A stretch of DNA of 64,000 bases from positions 1-64,000 of the forward strand of contig NCEH01000026.1 of the NCBI GenBank assembly GCA_002304505.1. The letters are read 5' to 3'. The notes beneath the pieces were generated by a model that ran no database searches, was not told the origin of the DNA, and saw only the letters and a program-made list of their open reading frames with translations. A program made the position numbers and the translations under genes. This document shows positions 9,008 to 19,263 of the stretch, one piece after another (position 1 is the stretch's first letter; the number at the start of each line of letters is the position of its first letter). This DNA comes from Rhizobiales bacterium 32-66-11 (GTDB lineage: Bacteria > Pseudomonadota > Alphaproteobacteria > Rhizobiales > Xanthobacteraceae).

Positions 9008-9601
9008 ATGAGTGACACCAAGTCCCAGGCACCGAAGCCCAAAAAGGCCAAGGCCGAAACCAAGTCCGAAACCAAGGCCGAGGGAAAGCTCGAGGCCGCG
9101 AAGTCCCGCGCCACCGCCGCGTTGCAGACCCGCGCCAATTATTCCTCCAACGCGGTGCAGGACATCGCCGGCGCGTTGAACGGCCTGCTCGCCGACGTGT
9201 TCGTGCTCTATCTGAAGACCAAGAACTTCCACTGGCACATGTCGGGCCCGCATTTCCGCGATTATCATCTGCTGCTGGACGAGCAGAGCGACCAGATCTT
9301 CGCCATGACCGATCCGATCGCCGAGCGCGTGCGCAAGATCGGCGGCACCACGATCAAGTCGATCGGCCAGATCGCCCGCCAGCAGCGCCTGCTGGACAAT
9401 GACGCCGAATATGTCACCCCGCAGGACATGCTGAGCGAACTGCGCGACGACAATGTGCAGCTGGTCGTCGCCATGCGCGAAGTGCACGATTTGTGCGACG
9501 AGAACCAGGACGTCGCCACCGCCAGCCTGCTGGAAAACTGGATTGACGAAACCGAGCGCCGCGCCTGGTTCCTGTTCGAGACCACCCGCCGCGAAGCCTG
9601 A
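9008..9601 (+). CDS. dps: Dps-family ferritin-like DNA-protection protein
   Basis: A 197-residue Dps protein that would store iron, consume peroxide and coat DNA in stressed cells. Residues 1-35 form a Lys/Ala-rich tail (KPKKAKAETK and following), which would give DNA binding and makes the protein longer than the usual 160-180 residues. The ferritin-like core carries the ferroxidase region NFHWHMSGPHF with DEQSDQIF. The start is supported by CCAGGAG seven bases upstream. A hairpin at 9619-9650 follows the gene. It stands alone, without an OxyR-type regulator next to it. Confidence 0.92.
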   Translation: MSDTKSQAPKPKKAKAETKSETKAEGKLEAAKSRATAALQTRANYSSNAVQDIAGALNGLLADVFVLYLKTKNFHWHMSGPHFRDYHLLLDEQSDQIFAMTDPIAERVRKIGGTTIKSIGQIARQQRLLDNDAEYVTPQDMLSELRDDNVQLVVAMREVHDLCDENQDVATASLLENWIDETERRAWFLFETTRREA

Positions 9602-9618
9602 GCGCGCATCGCCGAACA

Positions 9619-9650
9619 GGCTCGAGGGCCGGCCCGCCCGCCCTCGAGCC
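9619..9650 (+). terminator. Hairpin after dps
   Basis: GGCTCGAGGGC and GCCCTCGAGCC form a perfect 11-bp stem with a 10-base loop, starting 17 bases after the dps stop codon. There is no T-tract, so it may work as a barrier to RNA decay or as a Rho-assisted stop rather than a classical terminator. Confidence 0.55.
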
Positions 9651-9740
9651 GACGCGCGCCGCGAGCGGCGTCCCTGCCCTCGCCCGCTCCCCGTTCGTTC
9701 CTTGCCCGTTCCTTGCCCACCTCACGTCCGGGGACCCGCC

Positions 9741-10430
9741 ATGAAGCCCAGCCTGCCTGCGATTCTGAGCCTGAACGGCGGCTATGTGGACACGGCCGGC
9801 TTCCTGGCGCTCCAGGGGCTGTTCACCGCCCATGTCACGGGCAATTTCGTCACCTTCGGCGCCGCCATGGTGCATGGAACCTCCGGCGCCTGGGCCAAGC
9901 TGCTGGCGCTGCCGGTGTTCTGCATCGTGGTGATGCTGGTGCGCCTGCTGGGCTACGGGCTCGAAGCGCGCGGCCTGCCGCAGTTGCGCACCCTGCTCGG
10001 CCTGAAGTTCGCCCTGCTCACGGCCGCCGCAATCATGGCCGTGACGTTCGGCCCGTTCGCCGATTCCGATGCCTGGCGCGCGATGCTAACGGGCATGACC
10101 CTGGTGTCCGCCATGGCGATCCAGAATGCGGTCCACCGCATCCACCTCGCCAGCGCGCCGCCCACCACGCTGATGACCGGCACCACCACCCAGGTGATGA
10201 TCGACCTTGTGGATCTGGCGCGCGGCCTGCCGCCGGACCAGGCCGCGACCGCGCGCGGGCGGCTCGGGCGCATGTCGGGCGCGGTCGCAGCCTTCGCGCT
10301 CGGCTGCGGGCTCGCAGCGCTGCTATATGTCTTCATCGGCATGTGGTGCTTCGCGGTGCCGCCCTTGCTCGCGCTGCTCGCCGCCGTCACGGGCGCGCAG
10401 GCCGTGGGCGCGCAGGCCACCGCCCGCTGA
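9741..10430 (+). CDS. YoaK/DUF1275 family integral membrane protein
   Basis: A 229-residue protein with about six predicted membrane segments. It shows the family signatures GGYVDTAGFLAL near the N-terminus, FTAHVTGNFV (residues 28-37) and TTLMTGTTTQ. The ATG at 9741 was chosen because the recognisable N-terminal helix starts there. Members of DUF1275 have no established biochemical function. The gene lies 140 bp after dps and 89 bp before a LysR regulator on the same strand, so no clear operon can be drawn. Confidence 0.82.
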   Translation: MKPSLPAILSLNGGYVDTAGFLALQGLFTAHVTGNFVTFGAAMVHGTSGAWAKLLALPVFCIVVMLVRLLGYGLEARGLPQLRTLLGLKFALLTAAAIMAVTFGPFADSDAWRAMLTGMTLVSAMAIQNAVHRIHLASAPPTTLMTGTTTQVMIDLVDLARGLPPDQAATARGRLGRMSGAVAAFALGCGLAALLYVFIGMWCFAVPPLLALLAAVTGAQAVGAQATAR

Positions 10431-10519
10431 TCCGCGCTTTCACGCGCGGTGGCGCCCGGCGCGCCTGACGAAAGCACGCCCACACACAAAAGATCGGCCC
10501 GCGCGGCCGGGGAGCGGGG

Positions 10520-11434
10520 ATGGACCGGATCGATGCCATGCGGGTGTTCGTGACCGCGCTCGACGAAGGCAGCCTTGCCGGAGCCGGACGCCGGCTCGGC
10601 CATTCGCCGGCGGCCGTCACCCGCGCCATCGCCTTCCTGGAAGCCCATGTGGGGGTCCAGCTGCTGCACCGAACCACGCGCGCGCTGCGCCTCAGCGAGG
10701 CCGGCGAGCGCTATGCCGCCGCCTGCCGGCGCATGCTGACCGATCTTGAGGAAGCCGACATGCTGGCGGCCGGCGAGCGCGCGGCGCCGCGCGGCACCCT
10801 CACCCTTACCGCGCCGCTGGTGAGCGGCGCCAAGGTGCTGCGCCCCATTCTCGATGCCTTCCTCGACGCCCAGCCGGCGGTGCGCGCGCGCCTGCTGCTG
10901 CTCGACCGGTCGGTAAACCTGGTGGACGAAGGCGTGGACGTGGCCTTGCGCATTGCCCATCTGCCGGATTCCAGCCTGATCGCGGTCAAGATCGGCGACG
11001 TGCGGCGGGTGCTGTGCGCGGCCCCCGCCTATCTGGCGGGACGGCCCGCGATCCTCCACCCGTCGGATCTTGCGGACCATCGCTGCATCGCCATGACCAG
11101 CTTCGGGCACGAGGCCTGGGCCTTCGCCGGCGGCACCGGCACGGGCGGCCAGGCGGTGCAGATCGCCCCGCGCCTGATCGTCAACAGCATCGAGGCCGCC
11201 ATCGGCTCGGCGCTGGAGGGCTATGGGGTCACGCGCGTCCTGTCCTATCAGGTGGCGGAGCATGTGCGCGCCGGGCGGCTGTCGATCGTGCTGGCGCAGC
11301 ACGAGCCGCCGCCGCTCCCGGTCCACCTGCTGATGCCCGAGGGCCGCCTCTCGGCGCCCAAGGTGCGGGCGTTCGTGGATTTCGCCGTGCCGCGCCTCAA
11401 GGCCGCGTTCGCGCACCTCGCTTTGCCGGCCTGA
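10520..11434 (+). CDS. LysR-family transcriptional regulator
   Basis: A 304-residue regulator with an N-terminal winged helix-turn-helix (residues 3-60: MRVFVTALDEGSLAGAGRRL, then SPAAVTRAI and LLHRTTRALRLSEAG). A periplasmic-binding-like effector domain follows (about 90-295). The RTTRALRLSEAG form and the ARLLLLDRSVNLVDEGVDVA stretch place it in the large CrgA/YafC-like subgroup, whose members often act on nearby oxidoreductase or transport genes. No divergent gene adjoins it: upstream is the DUF1275 gene on the same strand and downstream a convergent gene five bases away. The target is therefore unknown. Confidence 0.88.
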   Translation: MDRIDAMRVFVTALDEGSLAGAGRRLGHSPAAVTRAIAFLEAHVGVQLLHRTTRALRLSEAGERYAAACRRMLTDLEEADMLAAGERAAPRGTLTLTAPLVSGAKVLRPILDAFLDAQPAVRARLLLLDRSVNLVDEGVDVALRIAHLPDSSLIAVKIGDVRRVLCAAPAYLAGRPAILHPSDLADHRCIAMTSFGHEAWAFAGGTGTGGQAVQIAPRLIVNSIEAAIGSALEGYGVTRVLSYQVAEHVRAGRLSIVLAQHEPPPLPVHLLMPEGRLSAPKVRAFVDFAVPRLKAAFAHLALPA

Positions 11435-11439
11435 CCGGC

Positions 11440-12744
11440 CTATCCGCGCCGCGCCAGCCGGAACAGCGCGCCCACTTCGGCGCGCTGCGGCACCTCCACC
11501 AAGGCGCTGACGGCGCGGGCATAATCCAGCACCAGCCCGGGCGTCCAGGCCATCGCCGCCGCGCGATGGCGCAGCATGCCGGCGACCCAGAGTTCCACGC
11601 TGAACACCAGCCGCAGGACGAACAGGAACGAGCGCGCGCGCTCCTCGAACACCCCGTCCAGCCCGGCATCCAGCGCTTTGGCCACGACGCTGGAGCAATT
11701 GCGATTGGTGAGATTATAGGTGAGGTCGAGGCGATAATGCGCCCAGAACGCCCGCACCGCCGTGGTGTTGAGCCCGACCAGGCGCACCTCGGACGTGGAC
11801 GGGCACCAGTCCGCGCTTTCCTGCGCATAGCTCGGCTGGAACACGCCCGGCGCGTCGTTTTCCGCGGTCGCGCGCAGCACCCGCGAGAAATCGCTCGGCG
11901 AGCGGTCGATCTCCTGCCCCGGATAATGGCTGATATAGACATCCGGCGGCAGTTCCAGCGCCGCATGCCCGGTGGAGATGACGCCCTTCTCGTCGCGCGC
12001 CGCGATATAGCGGCTGACGCCGTGGTTGAGCGAAACCATGTGCCCGGTGGGCGTCCACACATGGACGATCACCACGTCCCGCTCCGCTTCCTCCGCCGAC
12101 TCCTCCTCCGGGCCGGCGCCCGAGCGCAGCGCCTTGCTCCAATCCATGCGCGGCCAGCCGCGGCTGAGGATGGCCGAGATCGCCGTGTCTTCCGGCAGGT
12201 GGCGGATGCGGAACGCAAGCGCGCAGATGCCGAAGCCGGAGACCATGAGCAATTGCCCGACGTCCGCCCCCACTTCCGCCTGCCATTGGGTGGGCCAGGG
12301 CACGAGCGACCACACGCCGAGCAGGAATTCCACGCCGGCAGCGAGCAGCGACATGCGCCAGCCGGCAAAGCGCACGATATACCCGCTCACCGCGCGCAAG
12401 GTCGCATCGGTGACGAGGAAGCCGCCGACGATGAAGCCGATGATCATGTCGCTGTGCCAGGGCGAATCGATGATCAGCAGGCCGATCGCCAGGAACACCA
12501 GCCCCTTGGCGAGCCGCAGCGGCCGCGTGCCGCCCACCCGGCCGAAGAAGGTGACCACCGAGAGCGCGCCGTCCAGCAGCAGGGGAATGGCAAACACGGT
12601 GGGGGGAATGCGGATTTCGTCGATGAAGGCATCGGCGAAGAACAGCAGCCCCAGCACCAGCCAGAGCGCGCCCGCGAGCGCCAGAACCCACCAGCGGCGC
12701 CGCAGCAGCCGGGCGCCGAGAAGGAGAAGGAGAAGCTGAATCAA
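11440..12744 (-). CDS. HdeD-like membrane protein fused to a probable permuted-papain (NlpC/P60-like) domain
   Basis: A 434-residue two-part protein. Residues 1-190 contain about six hydrophobic segments in the DUF308/HdeD pattern (LVLGLLFFADAFID; LAKGLVFLAIGLLI). A charged linker (EEESAEEAERD) leads to a soluble domain (about 215-365). That domain contains TGHAALEL (His260), YISHYPGQEID and NRNCSSVVAKALDAG (Cys350). The order His then Asn-Cys, 90 residues apart, resembles circularly permuted papain-fold enzymes. Two more hydrophobic helices may follow (370-410). The catalytic reading is inference from motif order; the membrane part is clear. No operon partner is evident. Confidence 0.6.
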   Translation of the reverse strand: MIQLLLLLLGARLLRRRWWVLALAGALWLVLGLLFFADAFIDEIRIPPTVFAIPLLLDGALSVVTFFGRVGGTRPLRLAKGLVFLAIGLLIIDSPWHSDMIIGFIVGGFLVTDATLRAVSGYIVRFAGWRMSLLAAGVEFLLGVWSLVPWPTQWQAEVGADVGQLLMVSGFGICALAFRIRHLPEDTAISAILSRGWPRMDWSKALRSGAGPEEESAEEAERDVVIVHVWTPTGHMVSLNHGVSRYIAARDEKGVISTGHAALELPPDVYISHYPGQEIDRSPSDFSRVLRATAENDAPGVFQPSYAQESADWCPSTSEVRLVGLNTTAVRAFWAHYRLDLTYNLTNRNCSSVVAKALDAGLDGVFEERARSFLFVLRLVFSVELWVAGMLRHRAAAMAWTPGLVLDYARAVSALVEVPQRAEVGALFRLARRG

Positions 12745-13119
12745 GGACCCGGGCTCCGATCACGCACAGCCGGCAATACTCAGGATGCTTTATTTCAAGC
12801 TTCGCCCGGCATGTCGAGCGCAACGCCGCTGAAGGATACCTCCAAACACCATTCGGACGCCCTCCGCAAGATCCATCCAGCGCCGCTTAAGCTCTTGCCG
12901 GACAGCGAATCTTTCTCGACCCGGTGCGATCTTGCCAGGGCCGCGCTATGGTGGGCTACAGTGCGTGATGCGAGGTTCGATGTTCCGTTTTCCGTCGTTG
13001 CTGCCGAGGCCGCCCGCCGCCGTCGATTGTCCATGGCTTTGCCCACCGGGCGAGACGCGGGGCAGGATGCGAGGGATGGGGCGCGACGCGGCCGGGACGG
13101 CCGGCCGGGATGTCGGCCC
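12745..13119. other. Intergenic region before the hybrid kinase
   Basis: This 375-bp gap separates the minus-strand HdeD-like gene from the plus-strand kinase. The kinase reading frame stays open through it, with possible alternative starts at 12811 and 13033, but that stretch shows no recognisable domain and lacks the protein-like composition of the kinase. The promoters of both genes must lie here. I see no other element. Confidence 0.4.
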
Positions 13120-16032
13120 ATGAGGCCCGGCCCCAATTCCGAGCGCGCGCTCATTCTGTGCGCGGATGAGGGGGAAGGCACGCTGATCGCCCGGCTGCTG
13201 GCCGATGGCCAGATGCCGTGCGCCGTATGCGGCGACCTGCCCGCGCTCGCGGGCGAGCTGGCGGGTGGTGCCGGGCTCGCCTTGATCGCGGATCAGGCGC
13301 TGGTGGACGTCGATCTCTCCGCGCTGCGGGACTGGATCACCGGCCAGCCCTCCTGGTCGGATTTTCCCTTCATCATCCTTACCGACCGGGCGGAAACCGA
13401 CCGCAACCCGCTCACCGCCCACCTGTCGGATATCCTGGGCAACGTCTCGTTCGTGGAGCGGCCGTTCCAGGCGACCTCGCTGCTCAGCCTTGCGCGCACC
13501 GCCGTGCGCGGGCGGCGGCGGCAATATGAGGCGCGGGCGCGGATCGAGGAATTGCGCGACGGCCAGGAGCGCCTGCGCTTCGCCCAGGAGGCCGGCCGCA
13601 TCGGCACGTTCGAGCTGGTGGCGGAAACCGGCATGGTCAACGTCTCGGAGGCCTTCTGCCGCCTCTGGGGCCTGGACGTGCGCAGCACCGTCGCCCTGAG
13701 CGAGCTCTATGAACTGGTGGTGCCGCAGGACCGGCCCCGCATCAAGACCCTCGCCAATGCCCTGCCGGGCGATGCCCTCGCCTATACCGAATATCGCATC
13801 CGCCGCCCCGATACCGGCGAGGTGCGCTGGATCGCGCGGCAGGGCGAGCCGGTATCCGATACCGCGACCGGCGCCAGCCGCTATTTCGGCGTCACCTACG
13901 ACATCACCGCGCAGAAGCGCGCGGAGGCCGACCTGCGCGAGAGCCGCGACCAGCTCGCCAATGAAAGCGAAGTGCTCGAACTGCTCAACCGCACCACCAG
14001 CGCGCTCGCCGCAGAGCTCGATCCGGACAAGCTGGTGCAGCAGGTGGTGGAGGCCGGCGTCGCGCTCACGCAGGCGGCCTATGGCGCGTTTTTCTACAAG
14101 GCGCGGGGGGCGGCGGATGACAGCTTCACCCTGGTGTCGCTGGCGGGCGCGGATGCCGCCGCCTTCACGGTTCTCGGGGCGCCGCGCATCACGCCTATGT
14201 TCGAACCGACCTTCCGAGGGCTGAGTGTCGTGCGCTCCGCCGACATCGCCACCGACCCGCGCTATGGCGACAATGCCCCGTATCTCGGCCTGCCGCCCGG
14301 CCATCTGCCGGTGCGCTCCTATCTGGCGGTGCCGGTGGTCTCGCGCTCCGGCGACGGGGTTGGCGCGCTGCTGTTCGGCCATCCCGAGCCGGACATGTTC
14401 AGCGCACGCTCCGAGCGGGTGATGTCCGGCCTCGCCGCCCAGGCCGCCATCGCCATCGACAATGCCCATCTGTTCAAGAGCGTCCAGGGCGCCCGCGAAA
14501 CGCTGGAGCAGCGGGTGGAGGAGCGGACCCGCGAGCGCGACCGCATGTGGCGCCTCTCGGGCGACCTGCTCAACGTGTTCGACGCCGCCGGCCGACTGAT
14601 CGCCGTCAACCGCGCCTGGACCAGCGTGCTCGGCTGGAGCGAAGCGGAACTGCTGTCCGCCCGCGTGCTGGACCTCGTCCATCCCGACGATGCCGACGCC
14701 GCGCGCGAGAAGATCGCGATCCTCGACGGCGGCACGGCCACGCTGCGCTATGAGAACCGCTATCGCACCCGCGACGGGGGCTATCGCCGCATCTCCTGGA
14801 CCGCGTCCCCGGAAGCCGGCCTGTTCTATGCCATCGGCCGCGACATCACCGAGCAGCGCGATATGGAAGAGCAGCTGCGCCAATCCCAGAAGATGGAGGC
14901 CGTGGGCCAGCTCACCGGCGGCATCGCGCATGATTTCAACAATCTGCTGCAAGGCATCACCGGCTCGCTGGATATCGTCCAGCGGCGCATCGCCCAAGGG
15001 CGCATGAGCGAACTGGAGCGCTTCATCTCCGGCGCCATGACCTCGGCCAATCGCGCCGCCGCCCTCACCCACCGGCTGCTCGCCTTCTCGCGCCGCCAGC
15101 CGCTCGACCCGAAGCCCGTGAAGGCCAACCCGCTGGTCGCCTCCATGGAAGACCTGCTGCGCCGCACCCTCGGCGAGCGGATCGCGCTCGAGCTCGTGCT
15201 GGCGGGCGGGCTGTGGCAGACCTTGTGCGATCCCAACCAGCTGGAGAACGCCATTCTCAACCTGTGCATCAACGCCCGCGACGCCATGGCCGACGGCGGG
15301 CGGCTGACCATCGAGACCTGCAACGCCCATCTGGACGGCGCCTATGCCGCGAGCGTGCGCGACGTGCGGCCGGGGCAATATATCTGCATCTGCGTCACCG
15401 ATACCGGCTCAGGCATGTCCTCGGAGGTGATGAGCCGCGCCTTCGACCCCTTCTTCACCACCAAGCCCATCGGCCAGGGCACCGGGCTCGGCCTGTCCAT
15501 GATCTATGGCTTCGCCCGCCAGTCCGAGGGCTATGCCAAGATCTATAGCGAGGCCGGCAAGGGCACGACGGTGAAGCTCTATCTCCCGCGCTATCGCGGC
15601 ACGGCGGTGGCGGAGGAGGAGGTCGGCACGCCCGCCGCCCTGCCGCGTCCCGAGCAGGACGAGACGGTGCTGGTGGTGGAGGACGAACCGGTGGTGCGCG
15701 GCCTCATCGTCGAGGTGCTGCACGAATTGGGCTATCACGCCCTGGAGGCGGGCGACGGGCCGGAGGGCCTGAAAATCCTGCAATCGGACATGCGCATCGA
15801 CCTGCTGGTGACCGACATCGGCCTGCCGGGCCTCAACGGCCGCCAGATCGCCGATGCCGCGCGGGTGGCGCGGCCGGACCTGCGGGTGCTGTTCATGACC
15901 GGCTATGCCGAGAACGCCGCCATGGCCAACGGATTTCTGGAACCGGGCATGGAGATGATCACCAAGCCCTTCCCCCTCGACGCGCTCGCCCTGCGCCTGC
16001 GGGAGATGATGGAGCGCGCGGAAATTCGCTAG
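13120..16032 (+). CDS. Hybrid sensor histidine kinase: pseudo-receiver, PAS, GAF, PAS, kinase, receiver
   Basis: A 970-residue signalling protein without membrane segments. Domains in order: an N-terminal receiver-like fold (about 8-130) lacking a clear phospho-acceptor; PAS (about 148-270); GAF (about 282-455); coiled linker; PAS (about 472-590); HisKA with GGIAHDFNNLLQGI, phospho-acceptor His604; HATPase (about 700-840) with NARDAM, DTGSGM and GTGLGLS; C-terminal receiver (about 848-962) with Asp899 in LLVTDIGLPG. The HDFNN type of kinase is common in Hyphomicrobiales. The ATG at 13120 is a compromise; starts at 13033 or 12811 are possible. No response-regulator gene adjoins it, so the target is unknown. 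Confidence 0.88.
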   Translation: MRPGPNSERALILCADEGEGTLIARLLADGQMPCAVCGDLPALAGELAGGAGLALIADQALVDVDLSALRDWITGQPSWSDFPFIILTDRAETDRNPLTAHLSDILGNVSFVERPFQATSLLSLARTAVRGRRRQYEARARIEELRDGQERLRFAQEAGRIGTFELVAETGMVNVSEAFCRLWGLDVRSTVALSELYELVVPQDRPRIKTLANALPGDALAYTEYRIRRPDTGEVRWIARQGEPVSDTATGASRYFGVTYDITAQKRAEADLRESRDQLANESEVLELLNRTTSALAAELDPDKLVQQVVEAGVALTQAAYGAFFYKARGAADDSFTLVSLAGADAAAFTVLGAPRITPMFEPTFRGLSVVRSADIATDPRYGDNAPYLGLPPGHLPVRSYLAVPVVSRSGDGVGALLFGHPEPDMFSARSERVMSGLAAQAAIAIDNAHLFKSVQGARETLEQRVEERTRERDRMWRLSGDLLNVFDAAGRLIAVNRAWTSVLGWSEAELLSARVLDLVHPDDADAAREKIAILDGGTATLRYENRYRTRDGGYRRISWTASPEAGLFYAIGRDITEQRDMEEQLRQSQKMEAVGQLTGGIAHDFNNLLQGITGSLDIVQRRIAQGRMSELERFISGAMTSANRAAALTHRLLAFSRRQPLDPKPVKANPLVASMEDLLRRTLGERIALELVLAGGLWQTLCDPNQLENAILNLCINARDAMADGGRLTIETCNAHLDGAYAASVRDVRPGQYICICVTDTGSGMSSEVMSRAFDPFFTTKPIGQGTGLGLSMIYGFARQSEGYAKIYSEAGKGTTVKLYLPRYRGTAVAEEEVGTPAALPRPEQDETVLVVEDEPVVRGLIVEVLHELGYHALEAGDGPEGLKILQSDMRIDLLVTDIGLPGLNGRQIADAARVARPDLRVLFMTGYAENAAMANGFLEPGMEMITKPFPLDALALRLREMMERAEIR

Positions 16033-16080
16033 CGCCCTTTGACGCACCCTGAAAGGCGGGCGCGTACGGGGCGGGCCCGC

Positions 16081-16320
16081 CCCACGACCACCGCGGCCTT
16101 GCGGGCGCAGGATGCCTGGCGCTTCGCCCCGGATTTCAAGCTGACGCTCGGCGGGCGGCTGGAGAACGGGCCGGCGACCCAGGGCTTCAATCTCGCCACC
16201 ACCGCCAAGTCCGCGGGACCATCACCGGCGCCACCCTCCACGCTGTTCCATCCCTTCCCGCGGCGCACCTTCATCGCGGATGCGCAGATCGCCTTCCGCG
16301 GCCACCGGACGCGAGCTCAT
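16081..16320 (+). pseudogene. Fragment of a TonB-dependent outer-membrane receptor
   Basis: The plus frame here reads QDAWRFAPDFKLTLGGRLEN, a sentence typical of the beta-barrel of TonB-dependent receptors. Only a short piece is present. It has no plug domain, no C-terminal barrel strand and no plausible start, and it runs into the end of ligD on the other strand. It looks like a decayed remnant between the kinase and ligD. The assignment rests on one motif-like stretch. Confidence 0.5.
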
Positions 16321-19178
16321 TTCGCCTTCGGTCCAGCGCTCTTTTCCGCGTCGAGGCGCTTGATCGCGGGGGCGAGCGGCTTTGCGGCGGCGTCATAATC
16401 CGCCCAGGGCTGCCGCTGCTCCAGCAAGGCGGGCGCGGTGCGCACGGTGAAGCGCTTGGGATCGAGGCCCGCCGTCACCTCCTCCCACAGCAAGGGCATG
16501 GAGACGGTGGCGCCGGGCCGCGCGCGCGGCGAGAGCGGCGCCACCGCCGTCGCCATGCGGTCGTTGCGCAGATAATCGAGGAAGATCCGCGAGGTGCGCA
16601 GCTTCTTCGCCATGTTCACCAGATAGAGATCGGGCGCGTCGCGGGCCATGCGCGCGCACACCTCGCGGGCGAACGCCTTCGCCTGCGCCCAGTCCGGCCC
16701 GCCGGATTTCGGCGCCGCAAGCGGCACCACCACGTGCAGGCCCTTGCCGCCCGTGGTCTTGCAGAAGCTTGGAAGGCCGAGCGCCTCCAGCGCCGTGCGC
16801 AGGTCCAGGGCCGCGGTGACCACGGCGGAGAAATCCACCTCCGGCCCCGGATCGAGATCGAACACCAGGCGCCCCGGCTCCTCCGGGCGGCCGGGGGCGC
16901 AATTCCACGGGTGCAGCTCCAGCCCCGCCACCTGCGCCACCGCCGCGAGACCCTCCACCCGGTCGATCTGGAGATAGGGCTTGCGATCGCCCGAGACGGT
17001 GACGAGGGAGAGCAGGTTCGAGGTGCCCTTCATGGCGTGGCGCTGGAAGAAGGTCTCCGCGTCGATGCCGTCCGGTGCGCGCACGATGGAGCAGGGCCGC
17101 CCCTGGATATGGGGCAGCATCCAGGCGCCGATGGCTTCGAAATAGCGGGCGAGGTCGAGCTTGGTCACGGGCGCGCCGTCGCCCGCATCGGGCCAGAGCG
17201 GCTTTGCGGGATTGGAGAGCAGAACCCCCATCACCAGCGGCTTGCCGGACGGCACGGGCGCCGCAGAGGCTTTGGCAGACTCCTTAGCAGGTGCCTTGGC
17301 GGAGGCCCCGGCGCTCTTCGCGGAGGTCTCCCCGGCTTTCGCCGTGCCGGCCCTTTTGGCCCCCGGCGCGGGAAGCGGGATCTGCGCCGCGTCCACCGGT
17401 GCCGGCAGCTCGGCTTCCACCTCGGCGGCCGGCTTGTCCTCGCGCAGCGCCTTGAAGGCGGCCTGGCGCACCATGCCGGAGGTGGTCCAGCCGGCGAATT
17501 CCACTTCCGCCACCAGCTCAGGCCGGGTCCAGTGCACGCCCGCTTCCTTGCGCGGCGCATTGGCGCCGGTGAAGGGCGACGCCTTCGCCTCCACCGCCTG
17601 AAGGCGCGGCATGAGCGTGCGCACCTTGGCGGCGCCATAGCCGGTGCCGACGCGGCCGAGATAGACGAAATGGTCCGCGCGATGCACGCCCACCAGAAGC
17701 GAGCGGAACTGGCCGTTGGTGGTCGCCCAGCCGCCGATCACCACCTCATGGCCGGCGCGGCACTTGGCCTTAGTCCAGGCGCCGCTGCGGCCCGAGGCAT
17801 AAGGCGCGTCCCGGAGCTTCGAGACGATGCCCTCCAGGTCGAGCTGGCACGCGGAGCGCAGCACCGCATCGCCGCTGTTCTCCAGATGCTCCACATAGCG
17901 GATGCGCAGCCCGTCGCCATGCGCCTCAAGCAACGCCGCGAGGCGCTGCTTGCGGGCGTCCAGCGGTAAAGCTCGCAGATCCTCGCCCGCTTCGAACAGC
18001 AGGTCGAAGGCGAAATAGACCAGGTCCTTGGTGCGTCCTTCCGACAGCGCCACCTGGAGCGCGGGAAAGTCCGGCGCGCCATGGGCATTGAGCGCCACCA
18101 CTTCGCCGTCGATCAGCGCATCGGGAAGAACGCCCGCCGCCTGCGCGATGGCGGAAAAGCGTGATGTCCAATCGAGCCCGGTGCGGGTGCGCAGCGCCGC
18201 CTTGCCGCCCTCCACCCGCAGCTGGATGCGATAGCCGTCGAGCTTGATCTCGTGCACCCACTCCTTGCCCGTCGGCGGGCGCTCCAGCGAGGTGCAGAGC
18301 TGGGGCGGAACGAAATCCGGCATCGGCCCGCCCTTGGCGGGCGAATTTTTGCCCGCTGCACTGTTACCGGACGCGACCTTGCCGGCGCGGGTCCGTGCCG
18401 GCGCCGCCGCGCGGGCGGATCGCACCACGGCGGACCCGGCGGCACTGGCGCCTTTCGCCTTCGCACGTGTCCCGCCGCCGGCCGTCGCGGCGCGCTTTTC
18501 GGCGGCGAGCCCGGCACGCGAATCCCACACCGCATCGGCGGCGATTTTGCCGTCGCGCGCGGTCATGAAGGGGGTAGGCGCCGGGCCTTCGCCGGAGGCA
18601 ATCTCTTCCATGCCGCGCCCGGAGGCGACCGAGCGGTCCTGCTTCAGCAGGGCATCCTTGTCGCCCGGATGGGCATCTTCGTCGCGATGCTTGATCAGCA
18701 GCCAATTGGTGCGCTTGCCGCCGGTGCGGTCGCTCTTCATGCGCACCAGGACATAGCTGCCGTGCAGCTTTTCCCCATGGAGGGTGAATTTCAGATCGCC
18801 CTTGGCCAGCGCCTCTTCGGCGGAAAGATCGCCCTCCACCTCCCAGGTGCCGCGATCCCACAGCATCACCGTGCCGCCGCCATATTGGCCCTTGGGGATG
18901 GTGCCTTCGAAATCGCCATAATCGAGCGGATGGTCCTCCACCTCCACGGCGAGGCGCTTGTCCGCAGGGTCGAGGGAGGGGCCGCGCGTGACCGCCCAGG
19001 ATTTGAACACGCCGTCCAGCTCCAGGCGAAAATCATAATGCAGCCGCGTCGCGTCATGCTTCTGCACCACGAACCGCGGCGCGTTCGCCGGCGCCACGTC
19101 GTGCGCGCCGCTGGGCTCGGCGGTCTGCTGGAAATCCCGCTTGGCGTGATATTTGGAGAGCTTGTTCGTCTGTGCCAC
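16317..19178 (-). CDS. ligD: ATP-dependent DNA ligase D (multifunctional end-joining ligase)
   Basis: A 953-residue LigD of the Pseudomonas-like order. The 3'-phosphoesterase domain (about 30-200) carries [13 protein letters not shown] and the [11 protein letters not shown] motif. The ligase domain (about 300-590) has nucleotidyl Lys312 in EIKLDGYRI. The polymerase/primase domain (about 665-940) carries the [12 protein letters not shown] metal motif. Ala/Lys/Pro-rich linkers join the domains. The start is the GTG at 19176-19178, preceded by GGAGG six bases upstream. It is transcribed divergently from the first ku gene across an 85-bp promoter region. Together with Ku it seals double-strand breaks by end joining. 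Confidence 0.93.
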   Translation of the reverse strand: MAQTNKLSKYHAKRDFQQTAEPSGAHDVAPANAPRFVVQKHDATRLHYDFRLELDGVFKSWAVTRGPSLDPADKRLAVEVEDHPLDYGDFEGTIPKGQYGGGTVMLWDRGTWEVEGDLSAEEALAKGDLKFTLHGEKLHGSYVLVRMKSDRTGGKRTNWLLIKHRDEDAHPGDKDALLKQDRSVASGRGMEEIASGEGPAPTPFMTARDGKIAADAVWDSRAGLAAEKRAATAGGGTRAKAKGASAAGSAVVRSARAAAPARTRAGKVASGNSAAGKNSPAKGGPMPDFVPPQLCTSLERPPTGKEWVHEIKLDGYRIQLRVEGGKAALRTRTGLDWTSRFSAIAQAAGVLPDALIDGEVVALNAHGAPDFPALQVALSEGRTKDLVYFAFDLLFEAGEDLRALPLDARKQRLAALLEAHGDGLRIRYVEHLENSGDAVLRSACQLDLEGIVSKLRDAPYASGRSGAWTKAKCRAGHEVVIGGWATTNGQFRSLLVGVHRADHFVYLGRVGTGYGAAKVRTLMPRLQAVEAKASPFTGANAPRKEAGVHWTRPELVAEVEFAGWTTSGMVRQAAFKALREDKPAAEVEAELPAPVDAAQIPLPAPGAKRAGTAKAGETSAKSAGASAKAPAKESAKASAAPVPSGKPLVMGVLLSNPAKPLWPDAGDGAPVTKLDLARYFEAIGAWMLPHIQGRPCSIVRAPDGIDAETFFQRHAMKGTSNLLSLVTVSGDRKPYLQIDRVEGLAAVAQVAGLELHPWNCAPGRPEEPGRLVFDLDPGPEVDFSAVVTAALDLRTALEALGLPSFCKTTGGKGLHVVVPLAAPKSGGPDWAQAKAFAREVCARMARDAPDLYLVNMAKKLRTSRIFLDYLRNDRMATAVAPLSPRARPGATVSMPLLWEEVTAGLDPKRFTVRTAPALLEQRQPWADYDAAAKPLAPAIKRLDAEKSAGPKAK

Positions 19179-19263
19179 GCTCACCTCCGTCCAATGCAAG
19201 GGGAACTCGGCTTGAGCCTAAGGGTTCATTGCCCGCGTGCACAAATCCGCCGGAGCAACGACG

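Noticed and set aside
11014..13119. N-terminal extension of the kinase frame back to 11014
   Set aside because: The extension overlaps the HdeD-like gene and LysR, has shadow composition and no domain. The kinase is taken to start at 13120.
12946..15378. An 810-residue minus-strand frame opposite the hybrid kinase
   Set aside because: No domain, His/Arg/Gly-rich shadow composition, and the kinase on the other strand is unambiguous.
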